A stretch of 64,000 nucleotides of DNA from Atopobiaceae bacterium (GTDB lineage Bacteria > Actinomycetota > Coriobacteriia > Coriobacteriales > Atopobiaceae): NCBI GenBank assembly GCA_017545665.1, contig JAFWKQ010000115.1, positions 18,667-82,666 of the forward strand, read 5' to 3'. Made by a program: the position numbers and the translations under genes. Under the pieces are notes generated by a model. It worked only from the letters and a program-made list of their open reading frames with translations. It ran no database searches and was not told where the DNA came from. This document shows positions 25,186 through 33,809 of the stretch, one piece after another. Position 1 is the stretch's first letter. Each line of letters starts with the position of its first letter.

Positions 25186-25293
25186 AATCCCCCTCCTTTC
25201 CGCAAATATAATCATAGCATGATACTCGTGCGCAGAGGCAGGCTGCACTTTTATCTGCTCCATATGTGCGTATGGAGTACTTCTCGGTGAGCG

Positions 25294-25302
25294 TGCTAAA
25301 AT
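25294..25302 (+). promoter_or_regulatory. Extended -10 promoter of der
   Basis: TGCTAAAAT is an extended -10, about 42 bases before the der ATG. It supports the start at 25344 and argues against an in-frame codon at 25266. Confidence 0.45.
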
Positions 25303-25343
25303 CTGGGGCTGAACGTTTGTTTTTGTCGACGAAAGGTGGCCAT

Positions 25344-26663
25344 ATGGCCAAACCGATAGTAGCTGTGGTGGGACGGCCCAATGTGGGCAAGTCCACCTTG
25401 GTAAACCGTCTTGCGGAGCGACGGGAGGCCATCGTGCACGAGTCGCGAGGCGTCACGCGCGACCGCTCATATCACGAGACGGACTGGAACGGCCGTGAGT
25501 TCGTTCTGGTTGACACGGGCGGCATCGAGTCCATCCACTCCAAGGACACCTTTGCTCCGCGCATCCGCGAGCAGGCCCTCATTGCCTGCGAGGAGGCGGA
25601 CGCCATCGTGTTTGTGGTGGACGGAACGGTGGGGCTCACCGACGAGGACGAGGAGGTTGCCCGAGTCGTGCGGCGCTCGAAGAAGCCTGCCTTCCTCGTG
25701 GTGAACAAGATCGACGATCCCAGCCAGGAGCTGGCGACCTGGGACTTCTACTCGCTGGGAGTGGGGGAGCCACGCCCGATCTCCGCTGGTCACGGTCACG
25801 GTACGGGAGACCTCCTGGACGAGGTGGTGGCCGCGCTACCGCCCGAGCACGAGGGGGAGGACGCGCTTTACGAGGACGCCCTCAACGTGGCCATCATAGG
25901 CCGCCCGAACGTGGGCAAGTCCTCGCTCACCAACAAGCTCGTGGGCAGCGACCGCTCCATCGTAAGCGATGTGGCCGGCACGACGCGCGACGCCGTGGAC
26001 GTGGTGGTTTTGCGCAACGACAAGCGCTATCGCCTGGTGGACACGGCGGGCATGCGCAAGAAGTCTCAGGTCCACGAGGACGTGGAGTACTACAGCATGG
26101 TGCGCGGTCTTATGGCCATGGACAAGGCCGACGTGTGCCTGCTTGTAATTGACTCGTCGGTTGGCGTTACCGAGCAGGACCAAAAGCTTGCCGGCATGGC
26201 CATCGAGCGCGGGTGCGCATTGGTGATCTGCCTCAACAAGTGGGACCTCGTTACCACCGACCAGGCACGCGAGGACGTGGAGGCATCCCTGGCGCGGCGC
26301 ATGCCGTTTGCCACCTGGGCGCCCCACATACGCATTTCCGCACTTACGGGCCGTAGCTGCCTTCGTGTGCTCGACCACGCGAGCGTGGCCGCCGCAAACA
26401 GGGCGAGTCGCGTGCAGACCTCCAAGCTCAATGCGCTGCTTGAGGAGATTCGGGCGTCGGGTCATACGGTTACGCAGCGCAATCGCCGCCTCAAGCTCAA
26501 CTATGCCACGCAGGCCAACACCTGCCCTCCCACGTTTACGTTCTTCTGCAATGCGCCAGATCTTGTTGACGACAACTTCCAGAGGTTCTTGGAGAATCGT
26601 CTTCGAGAGCGCCTGGAGCTTGCGGGAACTCCCATACGTCTGAAGTTTCGTCGAAAGGACTAG
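25344..26663 (+). CDS. der: Ribosome biogenesis GTPase Der (EngA)
   Basis: Essential double-GTPase needed for 50S subunit assembly. The 439-residue protein has two G domains with P-loops GRPNVGKSTL and GRPNVGKSSL, switch-2 motifs DTGG and DTAGM, and NKID/NKWD base-recognition motifs. The KH-like C-terminal domain ends NRLRERLELAGTPIRLKFR. Length is typical. AAAGGTGG precedes the ATG. plsY begins two bases after the stop, and gpsA follows. Confidence 0.96.
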   Translation: MAKPIVAVVGRPNVGKSTLVNRLAERREAIVHESRGVTRDRSYHETDWNGREFVLVDTGGIESIHSKDTFAPRIREQALIACEEADAIVFVVDGTVGLTDEDEEVARVVRRSKKPAFLVVNKIDDPSQELATWDFYSLGVGEPRPISAGHGHGTGDLLDEVVAALPPEHEGEDALYEDALNVAIIGRPNVGKSSLTNKLVGSDRSIVSDVAGTTRDAVDVVVLRNDKRYRLVDTAGMRKKSQVHEDVEYYSMVRGLMAMDKADVCLLVIDSSVGVTEQDQKLAGMAIERGCALVICLNKWDLVTTDQAREDVEASLARRMPFATWAPHIRISALTGRSCLRVLDHASVAAANRASRVQTSKLNALLEEIRASGHTVTQRNRRLKLNYATQANTCPPTFTFFCNAPDLVDDNFQRFLENRLRERLELAGTPIRLKFRRKD

Positions 26664-26665
26664 AG

Positions 26666-27334
26666 ATGGATCCATTGGTCCTCCCAACCGCCATAGCGGC
26701 CATCATTTCGTTTCTTATTTGCGGCATACCGTTTGGGCTGCTCATCGCATCGGCCATGAACGGCGTGGACGTGCGCAAGACAGGTTCGGGCAACATTGGT
26801 ATGACCAACGTCGCGCGTTCCGCCGGCGGCAAGGCCGCCGCCCTCACCTTCATATTGGATGTGGGCAAAGGCGCGGTGTGCGTGCTCGTTTCCAAGCTCG
26901 TCATTGCCAACCTGTGCCTTGCGGGCGACATGGACATGCTCGCGCACAACACGGCGTTTGGCTGGGTTGGCACGGTTGTGTACGCCGCCTGCGTCTTTGG
27001 GCACATATTCAGCCCGTATTTGCACTTCCACGGTGGCAAGGGAATATCGGTGGGGTTGGGCGGAGGCCTCGCCGTGTACTGGCCCTTGGGCCTCAGCATG
27101 CTGGGCGTGTTCCTGGTGCTCACGATTCCCACGCGCTACGTGTCGCTGGGCTCCATTGCCGCCGCCGCAAGCCTACCGATCTTCGGCGTCGTGTATGGCG
27201 TGCAGTTCGCGGCGCTCATACCGCTGGTGCTCATAGCGGTGGTGGTCATTTGGTCGCATCGCGAGAATATCGGGCGCCTCATGCGGGGAGAAGAGCGGCG
27301 CTTCTCGGTGGGCAAAGACAAAGGCGGGAAGTAA
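26666..27334 (+). CDS. plsY: Acyl-phosphate:glycerol-3-phosphate acyltransferase
   Basis: Integral membrane enzyme for the first acylation in phospholipid synthesis, using acyl-phosphate. The 222-residue protein has about five to six hydrophobic helices and the three PlsY signatures: GIPFGLLIASAMNGVDVRKTGSGNIGMTN, SPYLHFHGGKGISVGLG and WSHRENIGRLMRGEE. It lies between der and gpsA; GpsA makes its glycerol-3-phosphate substrate, so the two steps are encoded together. Confidence 0.95.
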   Translation: MDPLVLPTAIAAIISFLICGIPFGLLIASAMNGVDVRKTGSGNIGMTNVARSAGGKAAALTFILDVGKGAVCVLVSKLVIANLCLAGDMDMLAHNTAFGWVGTVVYAACVFGHIFSPYLHFHGGKGISVGLGGGLAVYWPLGLSMLGVFLVLTIPTRYVSLGSIAAAASLPIFGVVYGVQFAALIPLVLIAVVVIWSHRENIGRLMRGEERRFSVGKDKGGK

Positions 27335-27335
27335 C

Positions 27336-28373
27336 GTGGGTACAGAAGAGCGCTCCTTGGTTGCCAAGCGCGTCTGCGTGATTGGCTCCGGCTCGTGGGG
27401 AACGGCCGTAACCTCGCTTGTTGCGCCGCGTTGCGAGCGCATCGCGCTATGGTGCCATGAGGAGAATGTGGCCAAGGGCATAAACGAGACCGGCCATAAC
27501 CCCGGGCAGCTGCCTGATTTCAAGATTTCTTCCAAGGTGTGGGCCACGACCTCGCTTTCCGACGCCGTGCGCGATGCTGAGGCCATATTGTTGGTGGTTC
27601 CCTCTGCCTTCTTGCGCAACACCTGCGCGCAGCTGGCACCATTTGTTGCGCCAGACGTGCCGGTTCTCGTCCTTACCAAGGGCGTGGAGCGAGGCACGGG
27701 CTGCCTTATGGCCGATGTGGCGGCGCAGGAGCTTGGGGTGCCTGAGCGCATAGCAGTGCTCAGCGGACCCAACCATGCCGAGGAGATAAGCCAGGGAACC
27801 ATATCGGCCGCGGTGGTGGCGGCGCCTCAGGCAGGCGTGGCGCGCTTTTTCCAGCGGCTTCTGGTGTGCCCTGCCTTTAGGGTGTACGTTACCGATGACG
27901 TTGCAGGCGTGGAGGTGTGTGCCGCCGAGAAGAACGTCATTGCCATTGCCTGCGGCATTGCCGTGGCGCTGGGAGCGGGCGACAACACGCTTGCGGCGCT
28001 TATGACGCGTGGCCTTGCCGAGATAAGTCGCATCGCCACGGCGATTGGCGCGGACCCGCTTACCTGCATGGGCTTGGCGGGCATGGGCGACCTGGTTGTT
28101 ACCTGCACCTCTCGGCACTCTCGCAACCGAACCTTTGGCGAGGCGTTTGTGGGAGGGGAGTCGCTTGCCGACTACCAACGTCGTACCGGCATGGTGGTGG
28201 AAGGCGCCGAGGCGGCGGCGAGCATATTGGAGCTGGCACGGGCACATGACGTGCAGGTGCCCATTACGCAGGCCGTGCACGATCTGCTGTATTCCAACAT
28301 GCCCCTGAGCCAGGCCATCGACGCGCTCTTGGGTCGCAGTCCCAACCAGGAGTTTTACGGCGTCGACCGCTAG
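27336..28373 (+). CDS. gpsA: NAD(P)-dependent glycerol-3-phosphate dehydrogenase
   Basis: Makes sn-glycerol 3-phosphate from dihydroxyacetone phosphate for membrane lipids. The 345-residue protein shows the Rossmann motif VIGSGSWGTAV, the segment VLTKGVERGTG, LSGPNHAEEI, the catalytic Lys in EKNVIAIACGIA, and GLAGMGDLVVTCTSRHSRN. GTG at 27336 starts one base after the plsY stop. An extra 10-residue N-terminal extension precedes the Rossmann fold. A palindromic hairpin follows immediately. Confidence 0.95.
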   Translation: MGTEERSLVAKRVCVIGSGSWGTAVTSLVAPRCERIALWCHEENVAKGINETGHNPGQLPDFKISSKVWATTSLSDAVRDAEAILLVVPSAFLRNTCAQLAPFVAPDVPVLVLTKGVERGTGCLMADVAAQELGVPERIAVLSGPNHAEEISQGTISAAVVAAPQAGVARFFQRLLVCPAFRVYVTDDVAGVEVCAAEKNVIAIACGIAVALGAGDNTLAALMTRGLAEISRIATAIGADPLTCMGLAGMGDLVVTCTSRHSRNRTFGEAFVGGESLADYQRRTGMVVEGAEAAASILELARAHDVQVPITQAVHDLLYSNMPLSQAIDALLGRSPNQEFYGVDR

Positions 28374-28375
28374 GT

Positions 28376-28404
28376 GGGACAAAGGGGACAGTCCCCTTTG
28401 TCCC
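28376..28404. terminator. Perfect palindrome GGGACAAAGGGGAC-A-GTCCCCTTTGTCCC after gpsA
   Basis: Fourteen-base perfect arms around a single central A, followed by GCTTTT. It begins two bases after the gpsA stop and probably ends the der-plsY-gpsA transcript. The GGGGAC/GTCCCC core places it in the window-wide repeat family. Confidence 0.65.
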
Positions 28405-28430
28405 GCTTTTGGGGAATGGACAAAACCAAA

Positions 28431-28439
28431 TGATAGAAT
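28431..28439 (+). promoter_or_regulatory. Extended -10 promoter of rpe
   Basis: TGATAGAAT (TGN plus TAGAAT) lies about 35 bases upstream of the rpe ATG, after the palindromic terminator. Confidence 0.4.
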
Positions 28440-28473
28440 CGTTGCAAGAATCGCATACGAACGGGAGCAACAC

Positions 28474-29154
28474 ATGGCAACTAAGGTTCGAATAGCGCCC
28501 TCGATCTTGTCTGCAGACTTCCTCCATTTGGGGGACGAGCTCGAAAGCGTGAGCAATGCCGACTACATCCACTACGACGTCATGGACGGCGACTACGTGC
28601 CCAACATATCGTTTGGCCCCGGCATTTTGCGTGCGGTGAAGCGTGGAACGGATTTGCCCGTTGACGTGCATATGATGGTGAGCAATCCCGACGAGACATT
28701 TCGTGACTATCTGGACGCCGGGGCAGACATCCTCACCTTCCACCTGGAGACGGCCAAGCACGCCCATCGCATGGTGGACGAGATTCACAAGCAGGGCAGG
28801 CTTGCGTCGGTGGCGATAAACCCCGGCACGGCCGTCTGGGCCCTCGATGCCATCATTGACTGCTTGGATATGGTGCTCATCATGTCGGTGAACCCAGGCT
28901 TTTCGGGTCAGAAGTTCATTGAACATACCTACACACAGCTGAGAAAGCTCACCGAACTCTGCAAAAGCCATTCCGTTCGACCGCTCGTGGAAGTAGACGG
29001 AGGCGTGTCTGCGGCCAATGCCGCGCAGGTGGTGGCGACGGGTGCCGACGTGCTGGTGGGCGGAAGCGCCGTCTTCGATGCGGACGACCATGCAAAGGCC
29101 GTTGACGACATGCGCCAAGCGGGCATGCGGGGCTTGGAGATGAGAGGCCAGTGA
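28474..29154 (+). CDS. rpe: Ribulose-phosphate 3-epimerase
   Basis: Interconverts ribulose 5-phosphate and xylulose 5-phosphate in the pentose phosphate pathway. The 226-residue TIM-barrel protein shows APSILSADFLHLG, HYDVMDGDYVPNISFGP (metal His and catalytic Asp), VDVHMMVSNP, MSVNPGFSGQKFI with the second Asp region later in VEVDGGV, and the phosphate-binding GGSAVF. Length is standard. It overlaps the cysteine desulfurase frame or lies 20 bases before its likely start, so the two form an operon. Confidence 0.95.
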   Translation: MATKVRIAPSILSADFLHLGDELESVSNADYIHYDVMDGDYVPNISFGPGILRAVKRGTDLPVDVHMMVSNPDETFRDYLDAGADILTFHLETAKHAHRMVDEIHKQGRLASVAINPGTAVWALDAIIDCLDMVLIMSVNPGFSGQKFIEHTYTQLRKLTELCKSHSVRPLVEVDGGVSAANAAQVVATGADVLVGGSAVFDADDHAKAVDDMRQAGMRGLEMRGQ

Positions 29155-29174
29155 CAACGTTCAGGAGGGCTCGC

Positions 29175-30329
29175 GTGTATTTGGACTACGCGGCTTCGGC
29201 TCCCATGCGCCCAGAGGCAATAGAGGCCGAGCACGCCTATGAGCTAGCACCCTATGCGGGAGCAAACCCCAACTCGCTGCATTCGGCCGGACGGGAGGCG
29301 GCCCGTGCCCTAGACGGGGCTCGACGAGATTTGGCGCGCCTTCTGGGAGGTCGCTTTAGGCCTGCCGACATTGTGTTTACCTCGGGTGGCACCGAGAACA
29401 ACAACCTTGCGATTGTGGGCATGGCGCAGGGAGCGCGCGCCAAGGATCGAAAGAGGAAGCGCGTGCTTTTGTCGGCCATCGAACACGATTCGGGCCTGGA
29501 CGTGGCACCGCACCTTCGTGACTTGGGCTTTGAGGTGGAACTGCTCCAACCATCGCGCCAAGGGGTGGTGGTGCCTGAGGTGTTGGAAGAGTCGCTTGGG
29601 AGCGACGTTGCCTTGGTGTCGGTGATGGCCGCAAACAACGAGACGGGTGTCTTGCAGCCGATTGCAGAACTCTCCCAATTGGCCAAATCGTCGGGAGCGT
29701 CGTTCTACACCGATGCCGCCCAGGGCTTTGGCAAGGTGCCGCTTGACGTGAGCCATTGTGATGCGGTGGGGATCGTGGGCCACAAGATCGGTGCTCCGGT
29801 TGGCACTGGGGCGTTGGCCATACGTGGTGGCGTGCCGATGCGTCCCCAGACCTTTGGCGGCGGACAAGAGCGCGGCATTCGCCCTGGCACCCAAGACGTT
29901 CGTGGCGCCCTGGCCCTGTGCGCAGCTGCCAAGGCGAGCTATGCGAACCTCGCGCAAAAAAGAGCAGCGGTGGCGGCTCGGGCGGAGCGGCTGTACCGGT
30001 GCATCTGTGCGGAGGACACGCATATTTTGCCAACCACCACTACGAGCGTGGGGGAGGACCGTCTGCCGGGCATGGTAAGCGTGCTGGTTCCCGGTGCGGA
30101 TTCGGAGTCGCTCGTTCTGCGGTTGGATGCGATGGGCTTCGAGGTGAGCGCCGCATCGGCATGTGCGAGCGGCTCTTTGGACGCAAGCCACGTTCTTACG
30201 GCGATGGGGATTCCGCGCGACCAAGCGTTGGGCTCCCTGCGCGTGTCGTTTGACGAGCGCGTTTCTGAGCACGACCTTGACGCCTTTGCGGATGCGCTGC
30301 TTGCCGTTGTTTCCGACCTTACGGCATGA
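29175..30329 (+). CDS. Cysteine desulfurase (NifS/IscS class V aminotransferase)
   Basis: PLP enzyme releasing sulfur from cysteine for Fe-S clusters or tRNA thiolation. The 384-residue form starts at GTG 29175 (YLDYAASAPMRPEAI), preceded by AGGAGGG. A GTG at 29151, overlapping the rpe stop, is an alternative that adds eight residues. Visible residues: TSGGTENNNLAI, the His of AIEHDSGL, TDAAQGFGKVPL, the PLP Lys in GIVGHKIGAPVGTGAL, and the catalytic Cys in ASACASGS. No scaffold or thiI/mnmA gene is adjacent, so the pathway served is not shown. Confidence 0.92.
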   Translation: MYLDYAASAPMRPEAIEAEHAYELAPYAGANPNSLHSAGREAARALDGARRDLARLLGGRFRPADIVFTSGGTENNNLAIVGMAQGARAKDRKRKRVLLSAIEHDSGLDVAPHLRDLGFEVELLQPSRQGVVVPEVLEESLGSDVALVSVMAANNETGVLQPIAELSQLAKSSGASFYTDAAQGFGKVPLDVSHCDAVGIVGHKIGAPVGTGALAIRGGVPMRPQTFGGGQERGIRPGTQDVRGALALCAAAKASYANLAQKRAAVAARAERLYRCICAEDTHILPTTTTSVGEDRLPGMVSVLVPGADSESLVLRLDAMGFEVSAASACASGSLDASHVLTAMGIPRDQALGSLRVSFDERVSEHDLDAFADALLAVVSDLTA

Positions 30330-30550
30330 GCAAGGGTCGGCAACGCCTGAACCCGTGGCCCAATCTAGCAATAATTACTGCAATAGATATAAATTAAATA
30401 TCACCTTACTATATTGTATAAAAACGATTAGAATATCTTACGCGGAAAGAGAGGCAAGGAACCCTCTCTCCGCAGCAGACTCAAGATAGTATTACATCTG
30501 AGCTGCCTGTCCGCTATATCGTGACGACTGTAAACAGAAAGAGGACTCCT

Positions 30551-32914
30551 ATGGGAACCGCAAGTATCTACGATGTGATGACTTCCAGGCGGGAGGTAAA
30601 TGCGAACCAAAGGGCTTGGAAGTACATTCGGGACCTGAACGAAGTGACGGCTGGCGATCTGAACAAGACGGCCATCATCGACGGTAACAAAGAATACACC
30701 TATGGCCAAATGTTTAGAGAATGGGAGCGCCACGCCTCGGTCTTTTCCGCTCTGGGCATGACGGAGAAGGAGCATGCTCGGGTTGGCATCCTGGGCTCTC
30801 CCAGCGCTGAGACCATCTTCGCGTTTTACGGCCTCAATATGGTGGGCGCAGAGATTTCGTTGGTGTCGTCGTGGACGGCGTTCAATTTCACTCGCGTCAA
30901 AGACTCCATCGTCATGGAGAAGCTGACGGATATTATCCTCACCGACGATTTGGTTCAGCAGGATCTCGTTCGGGAGCTCTTGCTTAACCGGAAGGAGCTG
31001 GGGCTTCGTCATGTGATTATCCTGCATGTGCCCATTGCAGGCCCCGCCACCATCCCCATGCTGACGGCGGCTCAGGAGGCCAAATACGCTCTCGTGAAGA
31101 CGCTCTATCATCCTATCTGCATGGAGACCCTGCTGGCGGCATATGGCAACCATCCGGTCCATTACGCTTCCCAGGAGCTCAGCCAAACCGCATTCATCCT
31201 TCATACCTCCGGCACCACGAGCGGAGTGGGAACGCCCGTGCCTCTGTCGGACAGCGCGTTGAACGAGGCAGTGGCGAGGTTCTTGATGGTGAAGGATCTC
31301 TCGCTGCCCGAGCATCTGGTGACCTCCATGATAGTGGATCTTAGCAACTCCTACGGCATCATCACCCAGGTTCATTTGCCCTTCGCCGTGGGCGGGACGG
31401 TGGCCGTCGTGCCGTTTGGCATGCTGAATCCTTGGTTCTACAAGGCCGTCTCGGCCTATCGCATCTCGTTCCTGTTTACCATCAACTCCATGTTCGAGCG
31501 TTGGATGAGACTGCCCGAGGACACGGTATTCGACTTCTCCAGCCTGAAGTTCGTGGCCCTTGGTGGCGCGGCGGTATCGGCGGCGGAAAAGAGGCGCTAC
31601 CACGAATTCATCGAGGCCCACGGTGGCAAGGACGTGACGATCCTGAACGGCTACGGCCTGTCGGAGCTTGGCGCCGCCTGCTGTCTGTCCTCGCCGGATC
31701 TGGATGACGAAGCCATCGGCTATCCGATGCCGGGGATTGACGTCCGGCTCTGCGATGACGAGACCGGCAGCTTCTTCTCCCCCGAGGGCGAGACCAGCGA
31801 AGGCGTGCTCTACTTGAGCAGCAAGTCAATGGCCACGCCGACGCTGGACGGCGAGGAAGTCATCAAAGTGCAGATGATCGACCAAAAGCCCTATGTATGC
31901 ACCAACGATTTTGTACGTGTGGATGAGGACGGAAAGATCACCTATCTGGGCCGTGCCAACCGCTTCTTCCTGCGTGAAGAGGGAAGGAAATACGAATCCG
32001 GAAGGGTGGAGGCGGAGTTCTCCCGCCTGGCATCCATCGAGAACTGCGGTATCGTGCCTGTATACCACAAGCAGAGTCATGAAAGCGTCCCCATGCTGTG
32101 CGTCAAGACCTTGGACGATGCGGGCGACCCCAAGGACGTCATCGTCCAGGCGCTTAAGCAGGTGTTCATCGACGATAAGACCCTGCCGGAGGAATACGTT
32201 CCCCTTCAAGTGATGCTGGCGGAGAAGCTTCCCCTGAACGCCAACGGGAAGGTCGACTTGTTCCAGCTCAACAGGGGCATGGTCGATGGCGAAAAGTACT
32301 CGGTGGAGCCCGTTTACGAAAACGACCAGCTGACCGATTTCGAGCTGGCCCCCGTCGAGGAAGGACCTTCGGATATCGTCCAGATGGCTATTGACGAGAT
32401 ATCCGACGGCATGAGAGAGAGCATGTCCACAAACAAGTTTATGGAAATACTGAGGAAGGAATCCCCGTCCATGAGCGACATCAGCGAAGCGTTGGTTGGG
32501 AATCTGGATTCCATGAACCAGATGTACCAGCAGTCAATGAGAAATACGTTCAGTATGATGGGTCAGACATTCCCCTGGTTCAGCCAGTTCACGCCTCCTC
32601 AGACGCCCGAAATGGTCAGCATAAGGGAAATGATGTCCGATGCCGAGGCAGTGATGCCCGACATGCAAACAATAGCGCAGGACATGCAGGAGATGATGGC
32701 GAACGCTCCGTCCATGATGAGGGGCATGGCACAGGCCATGCTGCCGATGTTCCACCAGCAGCACGTCCAGATGCTGTCCAACATGGGCAAGATGAATCAG
32801 ATTGCGTTCGATGCGACGAAGCGCCTCCACGAGCAGAACGGCGAGATTGTCAAGGAGTGGTTCGCCATGGCCATGAAGATGACCGGCGCAGAGCCCAATG
32901 GGGCGAAGGAGTAG
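30551..32914 (+). CDS. AMP-forming acyl/aryl ligase-like protein with a methionine-rich C-terminal tail
   Basis: A 787-residue protein. Residues about 1-590 are an ANL-superfamily (acyl-CoA synthetase/NRPS adenylation) fold: HTSGTTSGVGTPV (A3, lacking the usual Lys), NGYGLSELG (A5), YVCTNDFVRVDEDGKITYLG (A7/A8) and PLNANGKVD with the catalytic Lys (A10). It should adenylate a carboxylate; the substrate is unknown. Residues about 590-787 are a helical extension; the last 160 residues contain 26 methionines (MMSDAEAVMPDMQTIAQDM and similar) and end in a phasin-like helix. GAGGACTCCT precedes the ATG at 30551; an in-frame start ten codons earlier lacks this. The upstream 220 bases are unusually AT-rich. 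No partner genes. Confidence 0.82.
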   Translation: MGTASIYDVMTSRREVNANQRAWKYIRDLNEVTAGDLNKTAIIDGNKEYTYGQMFREWERHASVFSALGMTEKEHARVGILGSPSAETIFAFYGLNMVGAEISLVSSWTAFNFTRVKDSIVMEKLTDIILTDDLVQQDLVRELLLNRKELGLRHVIILHVPIAGPATIPMLTAAQEAKYALVKTLYHPICMETLLAAYGNHPVHYASQELSQTAFILHTSGTTSGVGTPVPLSDSALNEAVARFLMVKDLSLPEHLVTSMIVDLSNSYGIITQVHLPFAVGGTVAVVPFGMLNPWFYKAVSAYRISFLFTINSMFERWMRLPEDTVFDFSSLKFVALGGAAVSAAEKRRYHEFIEAHGGKDVTILNGYGLSELGAACCLSSPDLDDEAIGYPMPGIDVRLCDDETGSFFSPEGETSEGVLYLSSKSMATPTLDGEEVIKVQMIDQKPYVCTNDFVRVDEDGKITYLGRANRFFLREEGRKYESGRVEAEFSRLASIENCGIVPVYHKQSHESVPMLCVKTLDDAGDPKDVIVQALKQVFIDDKTLPEEYVPLQVMLAEKLPLNANGKVDLFQLNRGMVDGEKYSVEPVYENDQLTDFELAPVEEGPSDIVQMAIDEISDGMRESMSTNKFMEILRKESPSMSDISEALVGNLDSMNQMYQQSMRNTFSMMGQTFPWFSQFTPPQTPEMVSIREMMSDAEAVMPDMQTIAQDMQEMMANAPSMMRGMAQAMLPMFHQQHVQMLSNMGKMNQIAFDATKRLHEQNGEIVKEWFAMAMKMTGAEPNGAKE

Positions 32915-32983
32915 AAGGCCAAACTCAACGAGACTGAGGCAGCAGGACAATCGTCAATCAACCTGACTTTCCTCACCGTATAC

Positions 32984-33019
32984 GGGGGCGCGAAGCTACT
33001 GGAGTTTTTTCGCGCCCCC
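32984..33019. terminator. Hairpin between the ligase gene and the zinc-ribbon gene
   Basis: GGGGGCGCGAA (32984-32994) and TTCGCGCCCCC (33009-33019) form a perfect 11-bp stem; the loop contains a T6 run. No T-tract follows the stem, so efficiency as a rho-independent terminator is uncertain. Confidence 0.45.
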
Positions 33020-33080
33020 GCTCTTCCAGAGCGACGCTAACGTGTAACATATAAGAGCAAACTGCCGCCTGGAGGTAGCC

Positions 33081-33809
33081 ATGAAAGAGACAGAAGCGCT
33101 GGTGCGCATGCAAGAGATCGACCTCGCGCTTATGCGTGACAAACGCATGTTGGCCAACATGCCGCAAGCAAAAAAACTGCAGGCCGTGAGTGCTGCGCGC
33201 AAGAAGGTGGCCAGTGAACTCACCAAGATCGTGGGGCTTCGCAAGGATGCCCAGATGGATTTGGACGAGAACGAGGCCACGCACTTGGACCTTGAGGAAG
33301 AGGCGACGGCCATTCGCCAGAGGTATGAGTCGGAGACCTTAGGATACCGTGAGATCTCGGACCTGGAGGCGCAGCTCACCACCATTGCAAAGCGCATAGA
33401 GAAGCTCGAGTTCAAGCACAAGGACCTGGCGGCACGGCTGCAGAAGGTGCAAAAGGCGGAACGAAACGCGCTTACCGTTGACGAGCAGCTCAAATCCGAG
33501 GGTGTTGCACAGCTGCGTTCGCTCAAGGAGCAGTCCGCCGATATTGAGCGCGATATGGCCGCACTCACTGCCGAGCGCGCGCAAGTGCGCGGTGAGGTGT
33601 CCGACAGGGTGCTGGAACGCTACGATAAGGCGATGGTACGCTTTGGCGGCATGGCGGTGGAGACGTTGCGGGGCAATCAGCCCTCCATTTGCAGGGTAAC
33701 GGTCCCCCCGAGCTCATTTGCCGACATACGCAAGGGTCCCAGCATTTCGGAATGCCCGTATTGCCATCGAATACTCGTTACAGACGGCATGTTCGACCTC
33801 GATGAGTAG
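33081..33809 (+). CDS. Coiled-coil protein with degenerate C4-type zinc ribbon
   Basis: A 242-residue protein of the zf-RING_7/C4-type zinc-ribbon family (PF02591), whose cellular role is not established. Residues about 15-180 form a long antiparallel coiled coil (KETEALVRMQEIDLALMRDK and on, rich in Glu, Lys, Ala). The C-terminal ribbon keeps CPYCHRILV, but the first knuckle has only one Cys (SICRVTVPPSSF), so three of four zinc ligands remain. GGAGGTAGCC precedes the ATG. coaBC overlaps its end by 8 bases, making it first in a five-gene run to the ABC-F gene when nfo is included. Confidence 0.85.
   Translation: MKETEALVRMQEIDLALMRDKRMLANMPQAKKLQAVSAARKKVASELTKIVGLRKDAQMDLDENEATHLDLEEEATAIRQRYESETLGYREISDLEAQLTTIAKRIEKLEFKHKDLAARLQKVQKAERNALTVDEQLKSEGVAQLRSLKEQSADIERDMAALTAERAQVRGEVSDRVLERYDKAMVRFGGMAVETLRGNQPSICRVTVPPSSFADIRKGPSISECPYCHRILVTDGMFDLDE

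Noticed and set aside
25266..25343. N-terminal extension of Der
   Set aside because: A -10 promoter element lies inside it and a good ribosome-binding site precedes the ATG at 25344.
30551..32914. NRPS adenylation module
   Set aside because: No condensation or carrier domain and no carrier Ser motif; the C-terminal extension is Met-rich and not a thiolation domain.
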